Below are positions 26,830-36,001 of a stretch of DNA of 42,475 nt, piece after piece. Below the pieces are notes generated by a model, which had not been told where the DNA came from, did not search any database, and was given only the letters and a program-made list of their open reading frames with translations. The DNA lies in NCBI GenBank assembly GCA_944332485.1, contig CALVKB010000007.1, forward strand, positions 1 through 42,475. Direction: 5' to 3'. Within the stretch, counting starts at the first letter, position 1. Every line of letters begins with the position of its first letter. Both the position numbers and the translations under genes were made by a program. The DNA comes from an uncultured Bacilli bacterium. GTDB taxonomy: Bacteria > Bacillota_I > Bacilli_A > RFN20 > CAG-288.

Positions 26830-27418
26830 CTAGAAATATAAAAAAATAAAAGGAAAATCTATTCCAAAAGTGAAAATTGAAATAAAGACACAGCATATCA
26901 AATAGAAAAATCTTTGTGAAACCTTACCATCGAAGCCACCTTTACCTTGATTTTCAAGTAATGATTTACCAGCTTTTTGTTCTTCTAAAAGAAGATTTTG
27001 TTTTTGTTCTTCCACAAATTGTTCAAATGATGTATGAATTCCTACTGGATACTCTTTTTAACCAATCCTCATATTGAACTTTAAATCTAAATTTAAATTT
27101 CTCTTTACAACGGAAGCCATTTTTAGTCATTATGGTAACTCTATCGATTGTTAAGTTTCTAACTTTGTCATATGCTTTGATCTCTTTTCCTTTAAATAGC
27201 CAGCGGAACAACAAAGATGCCAAGGCCAAACAACCAAAAACACAAAGAACAATTGCTCCAGAAAATATCCTCATATTTGACGTAATGATAGTTCCAATAA
27301 ACAAAAGTGGACAAATATAGAGCAATACAAATCGAAATATCTTTAAAAGTGGCACATTCAATTTGATTATTGAAGATACGCTTTTTTGATACTCCTCAAA
27401 ATTATTACATTCAACCAT
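26830..27418 (-). pseudogene. Membrane protein gene broken by a one-base indel
   Basis: The first frame, from the ATG at 27418, gives 121 residues. It has two membrane segments (FRFVLLYICPLLFIGTIIT and AIVLCVFGCLALASLLFRW) and a soluble part ending VQYEDWLK, then runs ten codons out of frame to a TGA. A second frame resumes exactly at this point with EYPVGIHTSFEQFVEEQ and runs to a TAG at 26830, including a hydrophobic C-terminal segment (LICCVFISIFTFGIDF). Removing one A from the five-A run at 27055-27059 (minus strand) joins the two into one protein of about 195 residues. It may be a real inactivating indel, a phase-variable run, or a sequencing error. It has a good GGAGGG site and a -10 (TATAAT) at 27453-27458. 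The protein family is unknown. Confidence 0.6.
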
Positions 27419-27729
27419 AAATTATTCCCTCCGGTTCTACAATGTTGTTTAGATTATACCCCCTGATTTTTTCCAAGGTGGACATTTTATTTCAAAATTT
27501 TTCGTATTTTCAAAGGTAATTTCTTGTTCAAACTTATTCAAAACTTCAAAATTGTTTTTCTTTTTCCAAAAATTCAAAAAGTGAAATTGCAAAGAAAAAC
27601 AAATTGGAATTTGTGCTAAAACATCATTTTGTGATGAAAATTCTTAAAATCTACTGACAGAGTAAAACCTAAAAGAGTTGAATTTTAAATAACTTTATAT
27701 AACGAATAAAATTACATATAATTATTTAC
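27419..27729. promoter_or_regulatory. Divergent intergenic region before the YfhO-like gene
   Basis: On the minus side it holds GGAGGG (27433-27428) and TATAAT (27458-27453) for the broken membrane gene. On the plus side TATAAT at 27717-27722 lies seven bases before the ATG at 27730, with a weak TTTATA -35 17 bases upstream and no Shine-Dalgarno, so the YfhO-like mRNA may be leaderless. Short palindromes such as CAAATTGGAATTTG near 27600 are present, with nothing further I can name. Confidence 0.4.
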
Positions 27730-30700
27730 ATGGTAGATTTAGAACTTGATAACTTTCAACAGGAAAAATCAAAGAACATACTTTTTAAAATAAAGACATT
27801 TTTTATAAATTTTTACAATAAATATCGCCAAGGTTTGATTACTCTTGGAGTGTTGGCACTTGTTGCCTATGCTATTGTTTTATATTCATATGTGACAAAT
27901 TATTTTACAGTGTCATTAAGTGGTGACTACTATTTGCAAAGTATGACCTTCAATTATTTAACATATGATATGTGGCATGAATTTTTCGCTACAGGTCATT
28001 TTCCTTTGTTTGATAATCATTCTTTCTTGGGTATAAGTAATATCGGTGGTAACTCCTTTTATATGATGTTCAACCCATGGTATCTTGCCACATTAATATT
28101 CCCACGAAGTTGGCAAACAACTTTGCAGGGTTTGATGTTTCCAATCAAACTGATAGTTGGTGGAATGGGTTGTTACTGTTTGTTAAAAGAATTTAAACTT
28201 AAATATTCAACATGCCGTTTATTTGCTATTGCTTACGCATTCTGCGGTTACAATATCATGTATTTTTGGTTCCAATTCAACGATTCATCAGCCTTTTTAC
28301 CATTTGTAATATTAGGAATAGAAAGAGTATTACGTGATAAAGATCTCAGAATTTTATTGATTTCTTTGATTTTGGTTGGTTTTACCAACTTTTTCATGCT
28401 AGCTAATTTCCTTTTAGGTGGTTTTATTTATGCCATCTTCCGATTGATTCAAATTGGCTATAAGAAAAATCACGAGGAGAATATCCAAGTTTTAGCAATA
28501 GGTTTTGTCGGCTTCCTTCTTCCTTTATTAACTACTAGTTTTATTATGATACCCAGTATTTTCAACGCTTGGGACATGCCAAGGGTCAGCTCAGCCTCAT
28601 ATCTTGATAAGATTTTCGGGGCAGGTAGTGTTTTTGAAAGCATAAAACAATTCTTCACCTTTGAATACCCTCATCAACAAATAAACCCATTGACTGGTTT
28701 TTTGTTCATGCCTGTCGGATGCTACTCTCAGAACATAGGAAATGTCAGCTGGTTTGACAATTTAGGTCAATCGACATTTATCTCAATGCCTTTGCAACTT
28801 ATCACATTTTTCAGCATCGTATCTGCTTTCCGTTCAAAGAAAGTAAGTCATATAATCGGCATCCTAGGTTGCTCATTTATGTTATTCACCCCGTTTTGCT
28901 ATTACTTGTTCAGCGGTTTCACTGTTGGATATAGTCGTTTTTTAATACTTATCGTTATTTTTATAGTTATTTTCGATGCTATATATTTTGATAAAATCAA
29001 GGAACTACCAGCATCTAATCTAGATATCGCTTTTGGAATGTATTTATTTTTCATCGTGTTAGATATCGCTTTGTTGCTTGTTGAATCAAAAACAAACAGT
29101 TCAGCTCACGATGGAGCCAGTTATTATTGGGAGAGATTTTTACTTATTCCTATTGAAACAGTCTATTTGATAATATGCTATGTTTTGATGAGAGTTTTCT
29201 ACAAGAAGAAATCATTTGTCAATATAACAACAATCCTAGCCTGTTTGGAATTTGCTGTAGCAGGTAATGTGACAATCATAAATCAAGGAACTGTCAGCTT
29301 GAATAGCATGGGTGGTGGAATTGAAAATGTCTCACATGAAACCAAGATTGTTAAAAATATAAATAATAACGATGATACATATTTCAGATTGTTCAATCCT
29401 TATGCCGATAGATGGAATGTTAATCTCGGCTTGAAGGAAGGATTCAACACCACGGGATTATTCAATTCTAATTACCCATTCCATTCCCAGGACTTTTTAG
29501 ATAATTCACGTATTCCATACACATATCATAACTGGAGTATGGGTGTACATAATAGAAGACCTGTTTTGAATTCTCTTTTGAATATCAAATATTATCTTCT
29601 TGATGAAGATGATAAAAATATCCCCTATGGTTATAAAGAATATCGCGAGTTGACCGCTCGAGAATTCGAATATCTCGATATAACATACAGTGAAGAACTT
29701 TCCAAACAACTTACTGAATATAAGAAAAAACTTTATGTTGATACAAACTACGTAAATCTTATCTTCCCTTATGAGAATGTCATCAACTACGATACATACA
29801 TAAATAATTATTACGAGTATTCAAATGAATCTTATTATCTTTCTTATCTCGGCATCAATAAAGAGGATATGTACGCTTTTGAAAGTTTTGAGACAACTGA
29901 TACTTCAAATAAACTTACCAATAAACTGGTGAGTTTATCAACTGCTAAGCGTTATTTATTCCGTCCGACATTCATCAACAATAGTTACAATGTCTGCCAA
30001 GAGGATGATCTTGATTGTAAAGATTACTATATAAACGAAGGTGTTGATAAATTTAACAGAAGTTATAAACCATCAACATTAACTTTGTATTTATCTAAAT
30101 TTGGAATAGATTCAACTTACGTTTACGATGATTCTATTTATGGATCTTCAGTCCCAGTCAACAATTATTATGCTAGAACAAAGGTTTTACTTGATTTTAG
30201 TTCCAACCCGATTTGTAACGGTCAAGAAGAGGGTTGTTATGTATCGTTCCTTTCCCCAGATAATTTCACAGTTAAGTTCTACAATAAAGATGCTACTGAA
30301 AGCTTCACCGAAATTTCAAATAGTTCACTTGAATATAAAACAACCCCATACGAAACCTCAACCGAAGGTGCTTACTCATATTCAAATTACAAACTAACAC
30401 ATGGTTATTATCTATATGAACCAGCTTATTATGTTGTTTTGGAAGCTAATGAATATATAGAGACTGTTTCAAGTTACTCCTTCTATACAACACCTTACTC
30501 TGAGATTCAAGAGAGTTTAGATACATTGAATAGTTATGAAACAAATGTTCGCTATCGCTCCTCTGATTACATCGAATTCGACACTACGTTAGGTAAAACT
30601 ATGCCGGTTATGTTGAATATTCCTTATTATCCAGAATTCACCTTAACCAAGACTTTAGTTTATTATCAAACCAATTTGGATGATGTTGAAAATCCTATTG

Positions 30701-30987
30701 TAAAAACAAAAACTGAGGAAGTTGAACTATACAATGGTCAAGGTGGATTCTTGACATTTATCGATAGTTACAATTCAAATTACATCGATAGATATTACAC
30801 ATTAACATACACTCCTAAGTATTTTTCAATAGCAAAATTGGTCAGTTTAATAGGTGGAGTGTCCAGTGCTTCTTTATTCATGTACTTCATGGTTTTGGAC
30901 AATAAAAAGAGATTTTATGAGAAATATTTCAACCCGTTGAAATATGAACAGAATAAGTACATTGATAATATTTCAAGACTTGATTAA
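27730..30987 (+). CDS. YfhO-like giant membrane protein (GT-C type)
   Basis: The protein has 1085 residues. A charged N-terminal tail of about 35 residues is followed by a first membrane helix and the extracytoplasmic segment GDYYLQSMTFNYLTYDMWHE. About twelve further helices extend to about residue 510, then comes an extracytoplasmic region of about 500 residues rich in Tyr, Ser and Asn. One last helix (LVSLIGGVSSASLFMYFMVL) precedes a short basic tail. The early motif, the FDNHSFLGISNIGGNSFYMMFNPW stretch and the layout match the YfhO family of GT-C-like glycosyltransferases. In Bacillus and Listeria, YfhO/GtlB-type enzymes decorate lipoteichoic or wall teichoic acid with sugars. The donor and acceptor here cannot be read from sequence. 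There is no visible terminator after the gene. Confidence 0.82.
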   Translation: MVDLELDNFQQEKSKNILFKIKTFFINFYNKYRQGLITLGVLALVAYAIVLYSYVTNYFTVSLSGDYYLQSMTFNYLTYDMWHEFFATGHFPLFDNHSFLGISNIGGNSFYMMFNPWYLATLIFPRSWQTTLQGLMFPIKLIVGGMGCYCLLKEFKLKYSTCRLFAIAYAFCGYNIMYFWFQFNDSSAFLPFVILGIERVLRDKDLRILLISLILVGFTNFFMLANFLLGGFIYAIFRLIQIGYKKNHEENIQVLAIGFVGFLLPLLTTSFIMIPSIFNAWDMPRVSSASYLDKIFGAGSVFESIKQFFTFEYPHQQINPLTGFLFMPVGCYSQNIGNVSWFDNLGQSTFISMPLQLITFFSIVSAFRSKKVSHIIGILGCSFMLFTPFCYYLFSGFTVGYSRFLILIVIFIVIFDAIYFDKIKELPASNLDIAFGMYLFFIVLDIALLLVESKTNSSAHDGASYYWERFLLIPIETVYLIICYVLMRVFYKKKSFVNITTILACLEFAVAGNVTIINQGTVSLNSMGGGIENVSHETKIVKNINNNDDTYFRLFNPYADRWNVNLGLKEGFNTTGLFNSNYPFHSQDFLDNSRIPYTYHNWSMGVHNRRPVLNSLLNIKYYLLDEDDKNIPYGYKEYRELTAREFEYLDITYSEELSKQLTEYKKKLYVDTNYVNLIFPYENVINYDTYINNYYEYSNESYYLSYLGINKEDMYAFESFETTDTSNKLTNKLVSLSTAKRYLFRPTFINNSYNVCQEDDLDCKDYYINEGVDKFNRSYKPSTLTLYLSKFGIDSTYVYDDSIYGSSVPVNNYYARTKVLLDFSSNPICNGQEEGCYVSFLSPDNFTVKFYNKDATESFTEISNSSLEYKTTPYETSTEGAYSYSNYKLTHGYYLYEPAYYVVLEANEYIETVSSYSFYTTPYSEIQESLDTLNSYETNVRYRSSDYIEFDTTLGKTMPVMLNIPYYPEFTLTKTLVYYQTNLDDVENPIVKTKTEEVELYNGQGGFLTFIDSYNSNYIDRYYTLTYTPKYFSIAKLVSLIGGVSSASLFMYFMVLDNKKRFYEKYFNPLKYEQNKYIDNISRLD

Positions 30988-31175
30988 TTTTGTAAATAAA
31001 TTTTAAAATTAGAATTAGCAACTTATTTAATTATTACTAAATTGTATTAAAAAAATCATTTTAAAGATCGATAATAAGTTTTGAAATTTAAATTTTTCAA
31101 TATCCTTTTATATCACCTTTTCTAACATTTCAAACCTGTGATTTTTCACTCGTAATAATATAATGCTATTTAATA

Positions 31176-31184
31176 TGTTAAAAT
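31176..31184 (+). promoter_or_regulatory. Extended -10 promoter of the secA operon
   Basis: TGT-TAAAAT lies about 48 bases before the ATG at 31232, and a second TATAAT occurs some 25 bases upstream. The ribosome binding site AAAGGAGAA is next to the start. The rest of the 244-base gap is AT-rich without a recognisable leader motif. Confidence 0.45.
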
Positions 31185-31231
31185 AAGTTAGTTATGGTTA
31201 TTATATTTAACATATATAAAGGAGAATTTTA

Positions 31232-33793
31232 ATGGGTTTACTTGAGAAAATTTTTCGAATTGATAAAAGAGCATTTAACAAAATAAGAAGAAAAGCTTTG
31301 CCGACATTCCAATATGAGGAGGAGATGGCCAGATTAACTGATGAACAATTGCAAGCCAAGACTCCGGAATTTCGTCAAAGAATTGCAAATGGTGCAACAC
31401 TTGATGAATTATTACCAGAAGCTTTTGCAACATGTAGAGAAGCAGCCAAAAGAATATTAGGACAGTTCCCATATCCTGTTCAGGTTTTCGGTTCAACCGT
31501 TTTACATGAAGGTGATATCGCTGAGATGCGTACTGGCGAAGGTAAAACCTTAACCGAAACCATGTCAGTTTACCTCAACGGACTTTCTCAAAAAGGTGTT
31601 CATGTTGTTACTGTCAACGAATACTTAGCCGCTCGTGATGCTGATTGGATGGGTCAGATTTACCGTTTCTTGGGTTTATCAGTTGGTGTTAACTTACGTG
31701 AGAAGTCAACCTTACAAAAAAAGGAAGCTTTCAAATGTGATATCACTTATACAACAAACTCAGAACTTGGATTTGATTACCTTCGTGACAATATGGCAAC
31801 AAGCGTTGATGCTAGAGTATTACGTGGGTTAGAATATGCTATCATCGATGAAGCAGACTCAATTTTGATCGATGAATCGAGAACCCCTTTGATTATCTCC
31901 GGTGGTAGTGGTATCACCGCTAACTCATATCAAACTGCAGACAGAATATGTAAACAGATGAAGAAAGATGTTGACTTCAACATCGATATCAAAAAGAAAA
32001 TTTGTCACTTATTGGATGCTGGTGTTGATAAAGTTGAACGTGCATTCAACATAAAGAATCTTTATGACCCACAATATGCTGATTTAGTTCACAGAATTCA
32101 ACAAGCTTTGAAAGCTAATTACATCATGAAACGTGATACCGAATATATGGTAGCTGATAATGAGATTCTTTTGATCGATGGTTTCACCGGTCGTGTTATG
32201 CAAGGAAGAGAGTACTCCGATGGTTTACAGCAAGCTATTCAAGCCAAAGAGCACGTTGAAATCAAACCAGAGACAGTTACTTTGGCTACAATCACATATC
32301 AGAATTTCTTCCGTTTATATCACAAGCTTGCTGGTATGACAGGTACTGCAAAAACTGAAGAGGAAGAATTCAGAAAAACCTACAACATGCGTGTTGTTGT
32401 TATCCCAACTAACAAACCGATTCAAAGAAAAGATGCTGTTGATACAATTTATGCTAATCAACATGCAAAATTTGCTGCTGTTGTTGAAGAAACCAAACGC
32501 CGTCATGCTTTAGGACAACCTGTTTTAATAGGTACAGCCTCAGTTGAAAAATCAGAGATTGTCGATAAGATGCTCACTGAAGCCAATTTACCACACGAAG
32601 TTTTAAATGCTAAAAATCACGCTAGAGAAGCTGCTATTATCGCCAAAGCCGGTGAAAAAGGAGCTATCACTATCGCAACAAATATGGCTGGTCGTGGTAC
32701 CGATATTAAAATTGACGATGAAGTTAAAAAGTTAGGTGGTTTAGCAGTTTTAGGAACTGAACGTCACGAATCAAGAAGAATCGATAATCAACTACGTGGA
32801 CGTGCTGGAAGACAAGGTGATCCTGGTTTCTCCAAGTTCTTCGTTTCTATCGATGACGACTTACTTAAAAGATTCTCCTCCGACTCATATATCAACATGT
32901 TCCAAAAACTCGGTGCCGAAGGTATCGACTCAGGTATGTTGACTCGTGCTATAACTCAAGCTCAAAAGAGAGTTGAAGGTCAGAACTTCGATACTCGTAA
33001 ACATCTTTTAAGTTACGATGATATATTAAGACAACAAAGAGAGATCATGTATGGTAAAAGAGATAAAATCTTATACTCAGATTCCATCTATGATACTTTA
33101 AATGAATATTTTGACACTGCGGTTAAAGATGTCATCAAACAATGTATGAAGGTTGTTGACTCAGAAAATGTCATCGACTCATCAAAATTGAAAGTCTTAG
33201 TAGAGGAAAAATTCCTCAGCAAGGATTCTTTCAACGCCCAAGTTTTCGAAGGAATCTCCTTTGAAGAAGGTGTTGACTACTTATCACAATATTTGATGTC
33301 ACTTTACAATGACAAACGTAATACTTGGACCACAGAGATGGCTAATTATGTTGAGAAAACTTTAAATTTACAATGCATCGATAAATCTTGGACCAAGCAT
33401 ATTGATACAATGGCAAAACTTAGAGAATCAATCTATTTGAGAAGTTATGCCAACACAGATCCTTTACAAGCCTACACCAACGAAGGTTACGCTCTTTTTG
33501 AAAAGATGAATATAACTATCGCTATTGATTTTGTTCATATGTTGTTGCATGTCAATGTAAGATTGAAAGATGCTCAAAATTCAGCCAGTCAGAACAAAGA
33601 TAAACCTGCTGAAGATAAAAAAGAAGAAGCTTCACAACAATTGACACAGGAAAATAAAGCCGCTGTTGATGAAAGCATTCAACAAACAAAACCTATCGAA
33701 CAGAAACCTATTAAACCAGAGGTTAAATTTGTACGTCCAGAACGTAAAAAACCTGTGGTTATCAAAAAACGTGAAAAGAAGGACGCCGAGTAA
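31232..33793 (+). CDS. secA: Protein translocase ATPase SecA
   Basis: The protein has 853 residues. It is the motor that drives unfolded preproteins through SecYEG. Walker A is MRTGEGKTLTETM at about residues 99-111, the DEAD-type Walker B is IIDEADSILIDESRTP, and the helicase-like motifs TNMAGRGTDI and QLRGRAGRQGDPG are present. The C-terminus is a Lys/Glu/Pro-rich tail without the Cys-rich zinc finger that binds SecB in many bacteria. This is common in Mollicutes-like and some other Gram-positive SecA. Its stop codon overlaps the start of prfB (TAATG), so the two are translationally coupled, as is often the case for the secA-prfB pair. Confidence 0.97.
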   Translation: MGLLEKIFRIDKRAFNKIRRKALPTFQYEEEMARLTDEQLQAKTPEFRQRIANGATLDELLPEAFATCREAAKRILGQFPYPVQVFGSTVLHEGDIAEMRTGEGKTLTETMSVYLNGLSQKGVHVVTVNEYLAARDADWMGQIYRFLGLSVGVNLREKSTLQKKEAFKCDITYTTNSELGFDYLRDNMATSVDARVLRGLEYAIIDEADSILIDESRTPLIISGGSGITANSYQTADRICKQMKKDVDFNIDIKKKICHLLDAGVDKVERAFNIKNLYDPQYADLVHRIQQALKANYIMKRDTEYMVADNEILLIDGFTGRVMQGREYSDGLQQAIQAKEHVEIKPETVTLATITYQNFFRLYHKLAGMTGTAKTEEEEFRKTYNMRVVVIPTNKPIQRKDAVDTIYANQHAKFAAVVEETKRRHALGQPVLIGTASVEKSEIVDKMLTEANLPHEVLNAKNHAREAAIIAKAGEKGAITIATNMAGRGTDIKIDDEVKKLGGLAVLGTERHESRRIDNQLRGRAGRQGDPGFSKFFVSIDDDLLKRFSSDSYINMFQKLGAEGIDSGMLTRAITQAQKRVEGQNFDTRKHLLSYDDILRQQREIMYGKRDKILYSDSIYDTLNEYFDTAVKDVIKQCMKVVDSENVIDSSKLKVLVEEKFLSKDSFNAQVFEGISFEEGVDYLSQYLMSLYNDKRNTWTTEMANYVEKTLNLQCIDKSWTKHIDTMAKLRESIYLRSYANTDPLQAYTNEGYALFEKMNITIAIDFVHMLLHVNVRLKDAQNSASQNKDKPAEDKKEEASQQLTQENKAAVDESIQQTKPIEQKPIKPEVKFVRPERKKPVVIKKREKKDAE

Positions 33794-34912
33794 TGAAAGA
33801 ACTCTACGAACTTAATATAGATGTCTCTGAGCAACAATTGAGAGTTTCCTCATTACAAGGCTCACTTTAACTTAGATAAAATTGATAAAGAGATTGAAAC
33901 TTTAACAAAGCTCACATTAGATTCCAACTTTTGGAATGATGTTGATAATGCCAAAACAATAACGAAGAAACTCGATGACTTAAACAGTTTGAAGAGTAAC
34001 TTTTTGCAATTAAAAAAATTGCTTCAGGATAATATTGATACTTTAGAATTGCTAAAAAATGATTATGATGTTCAATTCCATGAGATATTGGAGGAAAATA
34101 TCAACAAATTAAATAAGCTTTTAAGCAGTTTTGAAACCGAATTGTATTTATCGGAAAAATTCGATGATATGGATTGCATCATGGAATTCCACCCAGGAGC
34201 TGGTGGAACCGAAGCCCACGACTGGGCTAGCATGCTTTTTAGAATGTACACTCGTTTTTGTCAAAAACATAAGTTCAAAATGGAAATTTTAGATTATCAA
34301 GAATCAGCGGAAAATTTGCTCTCCTCGGCTTCAGTCTTAATAAAAGGCAAGAAAGCTTACGGATTATTAAAATCCGAAAATGGAGTCCACCGTTTGGTGA
34401 GAATCTCCCCTTTCGATAGTGCTAAAGCTAGGCACACATCTTTCGCCTCAGTTAGTGTCACCCCGAACATCGATAGCTCTGTGAATATCCAAATAGATGA
34501 GAAAGATTTAGACATATCAACTTACAGAAGTTCCGGCGCTGGTGGTCAAAATGTCAACAAAACAGAATCCGCTGTCAGAATAGTTCATAAACCGACCAAT
34601 ATCGTTATCACTTGTCAGATTGAACGAAGCCAATTGATGAACAAAAATTTAGCTATGAATATGCTTAAATCAAAACTCATACTTTTAGAGGAGAGAAAAA
34701 AAGCTGAGCAACTTAGCAAAATAAGTGGCACTAAACTTGATATTGAATGGGGTAGTCAAATACGATCCTATGTTTTTTGTCCTTACACGATGGTCAAAGA
34801 TCATCGTACCAATTACTCGGTAAGTCAAATTGATCAAGTGATGGATGGCGATTTAGATGATTTTATCAATGAATATTTGAAATGGAGGTATCAAAATGGA
34901 AAAGAAAAATAA
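33793..34912 (+). CDS. prfB: Peptide chain release factor 2 with +1 frameshift at a TAA codon
   Basis: Release factor 2 is normally made by a programmed +1 frameshift early in its gene. The first frame starts at the ATG overlapping the secA stop and reads 25 codons ending QGSL, with CTT at 33865-33867 followed by a stop at 33868-33870. After a +1 slip on CTT-T the frame continues NLDKIDKEIETL and runs open to the TAA at 34912. The full protein is about 373 residues. The RF2 tripeptide SPF (RISPFDS) and the catalytic GGQ (SGAGGQNVNKTES) are present. The slip site is at the same protein position as in Bacillus (RGSL then D), and a weak AAGG lies upstream. The stop is TAA, not the usual TGA, so the codon after the shift is AAC (Asn) instead of GAC. 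Both RF1 and RF2 could read this stop. Confidence 0.92.
33857..33871 (+). promoter_or_regulatory. prfB recoding site (AAGG, CTT TAA C)
   Basis: AAGG at 33857-33860 acts as the internal Shine-Dalgarno-like stimulator, four bases before CTT. The slippery CTTT is followed by AAC in the new frame. Compared with the strong AGGGGG of E. coli the stimulator is poor. Autoregulation would be expected to be weaker and less specific to RF2. Confidence 0.8.
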
Positions 34913-35999
34913 ACAGAAAATTCCTTTTAAACAGAGAGTGAAAAACTACTTCATCGCTGTTAAAAATGAATTTACCACTGAATCTCCAAAAACGATGGTT
35001 AAAAACATCTTATTGATGGTAATAGGAAGTTTTATCTTAGCTTTAGCTTATCAATTATTCTATTTTCCATTGAATATCGTTTCAGGAGGAGTATCTGGTA
35101 TCGCTATTATCATCTCAGAATTTACACCATTGGTCAGTGATGGTAACTGGACTACTATTTTAACTTGGATTTTGTTTTTCATCGGTTTGATTTTCTTAGG
35201 TCCGAAATTCTCCTCTAAAACTTTGATATCAACCGTTTGTTATACAATCTTCTTGCCTCTCGCACAGATGATTTACGACATCGATATTTTCAATTTGACA
35301 TCTGATATGTACAAATCATTCGATACAACATCATTGACTATCTTAGCTGGTTTGTTCGGTGGAGGATTAACAGGTATTGGATGTGCTGTCACCTTTATCG
35401 GTGGAGGAAGTACCGGTGGCGTTGATTGTTTAGTTTTGATCGTCAACAAATTTACAAAGATAAAAGTTGGTGTTGTCAGTTTTATCATCGATGCCATAAT
35501 AATTTTAAGTGGATTTTTCATCTTTAAGAATATGGTCTCTTTATTGATCGGTATTATGGCTGCCTTGGTATGTTCAATTTTGATCGATAAATTCTTCTTA
35601 GGTGGTACAAAGCAATATCTCGCTTTTATAGTTTCCCCATATTACAAAGAGATATCTCACGATATAAATTATAAACTTGAACGTGGTACAACTCTTTTAG
35701 AATCTGTCGGTGGTTTCACCAATCGTAAAGGTTACACCATCAAAGTATGTTTCGACAGAAAAGATTACAATGACCTTATTAAGATAATAAATCAAATTGA
35801 TCCGAAAGCTTTTGTCTCAATTGTTCATGCAGATGAGATCAACGGCTATGGTTTTAGCAAATTCAAACTTAAGAAAAAATACTTTCATATCAAAAAGAAA
35901 GTCGATAAAAACACCGTCCCTCTTGAGGAAATCACCCCTTTAAGTGATTATGAGAAGGCCATGGAGGATATAAGATACAAGAATAAAAGGTGGTATTAA
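34896..35999 (+). CDS. YitT family membrane protein (DUF161/DUF2179)
   Basis: The protein has 367 residues. A Lys-rich cytoplasmic N-terminus of about 30 residues is longer than usual. It is followed by five to six membrane helices with the family motifs FYFPLNIVSGGVSGIAIII and FIGGGSTGGVDCLVLIVN. A soluble C-terminal DUF2179 domain (ERGTTLLESVGGFTNRKGYT and VCFDRKDYNDLIKIINQIDP) comes next, and the protein ends in a basic tail. The function of YitT proteins is not established. The gene overlaps the end of prfB by 17 bases with the ribosome binding site GGAGG inside prfB, so it is co-translated. Confidence 0.88.
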   Translation: MEKKNKQKIPFKQRVKNYFIAVKNEFTTESPKTMVKNILLMVIGSFILALAYQLFYFPLNIVSGGVSGIAIIISEFTPLVSDGNWTTILTWILFFIGLIFLGPKFSSKTLISTVCYTIFLPLAQMIYDIDIFNLTSDMYKSFDTTSLTILAGLFGGGLTGIGCAVTFIGGGSTGGVDCLVLIVNKFTKIKVGVVSFIIDAIIILSGFFIFKNMVSLLIGIMAALVCSILIDKFFLGGTKQYLAFIVSPYYKEISHDINYKLERGTTLLESVGGFTNRKGYTIKVCFDRKDYNDLIKIINQIDPKAFVSIVHADEINGYGFSKFKLKKKYFHIKKKVDKNTVPLEEITPLSDYEKAMEDIRYKNKRWY

Positions 36000-36001
36000 A
36001 A

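Noticed and set aside
27023-27025. TGA read as Trp to extend the membrane protein gene
   Set aside because: The natural continuation is in another frame joined at the A5 run. Reading through TGA gives a sequence with no resemblance to the second fragment.
30128-30397. Plus-strand 89-residue frame inside the YfhO-like gene
   Set aside because: It is an out-of-frame shadow of a clearly coding gene, without its own ribosome binding site.
33793-34912. prfB as a pseudogene
   Set aside because: The break is at the precise programmed frameshift position, the upstream peptide matches the family, and the rest of the protein is intact with SPF and GGQ.
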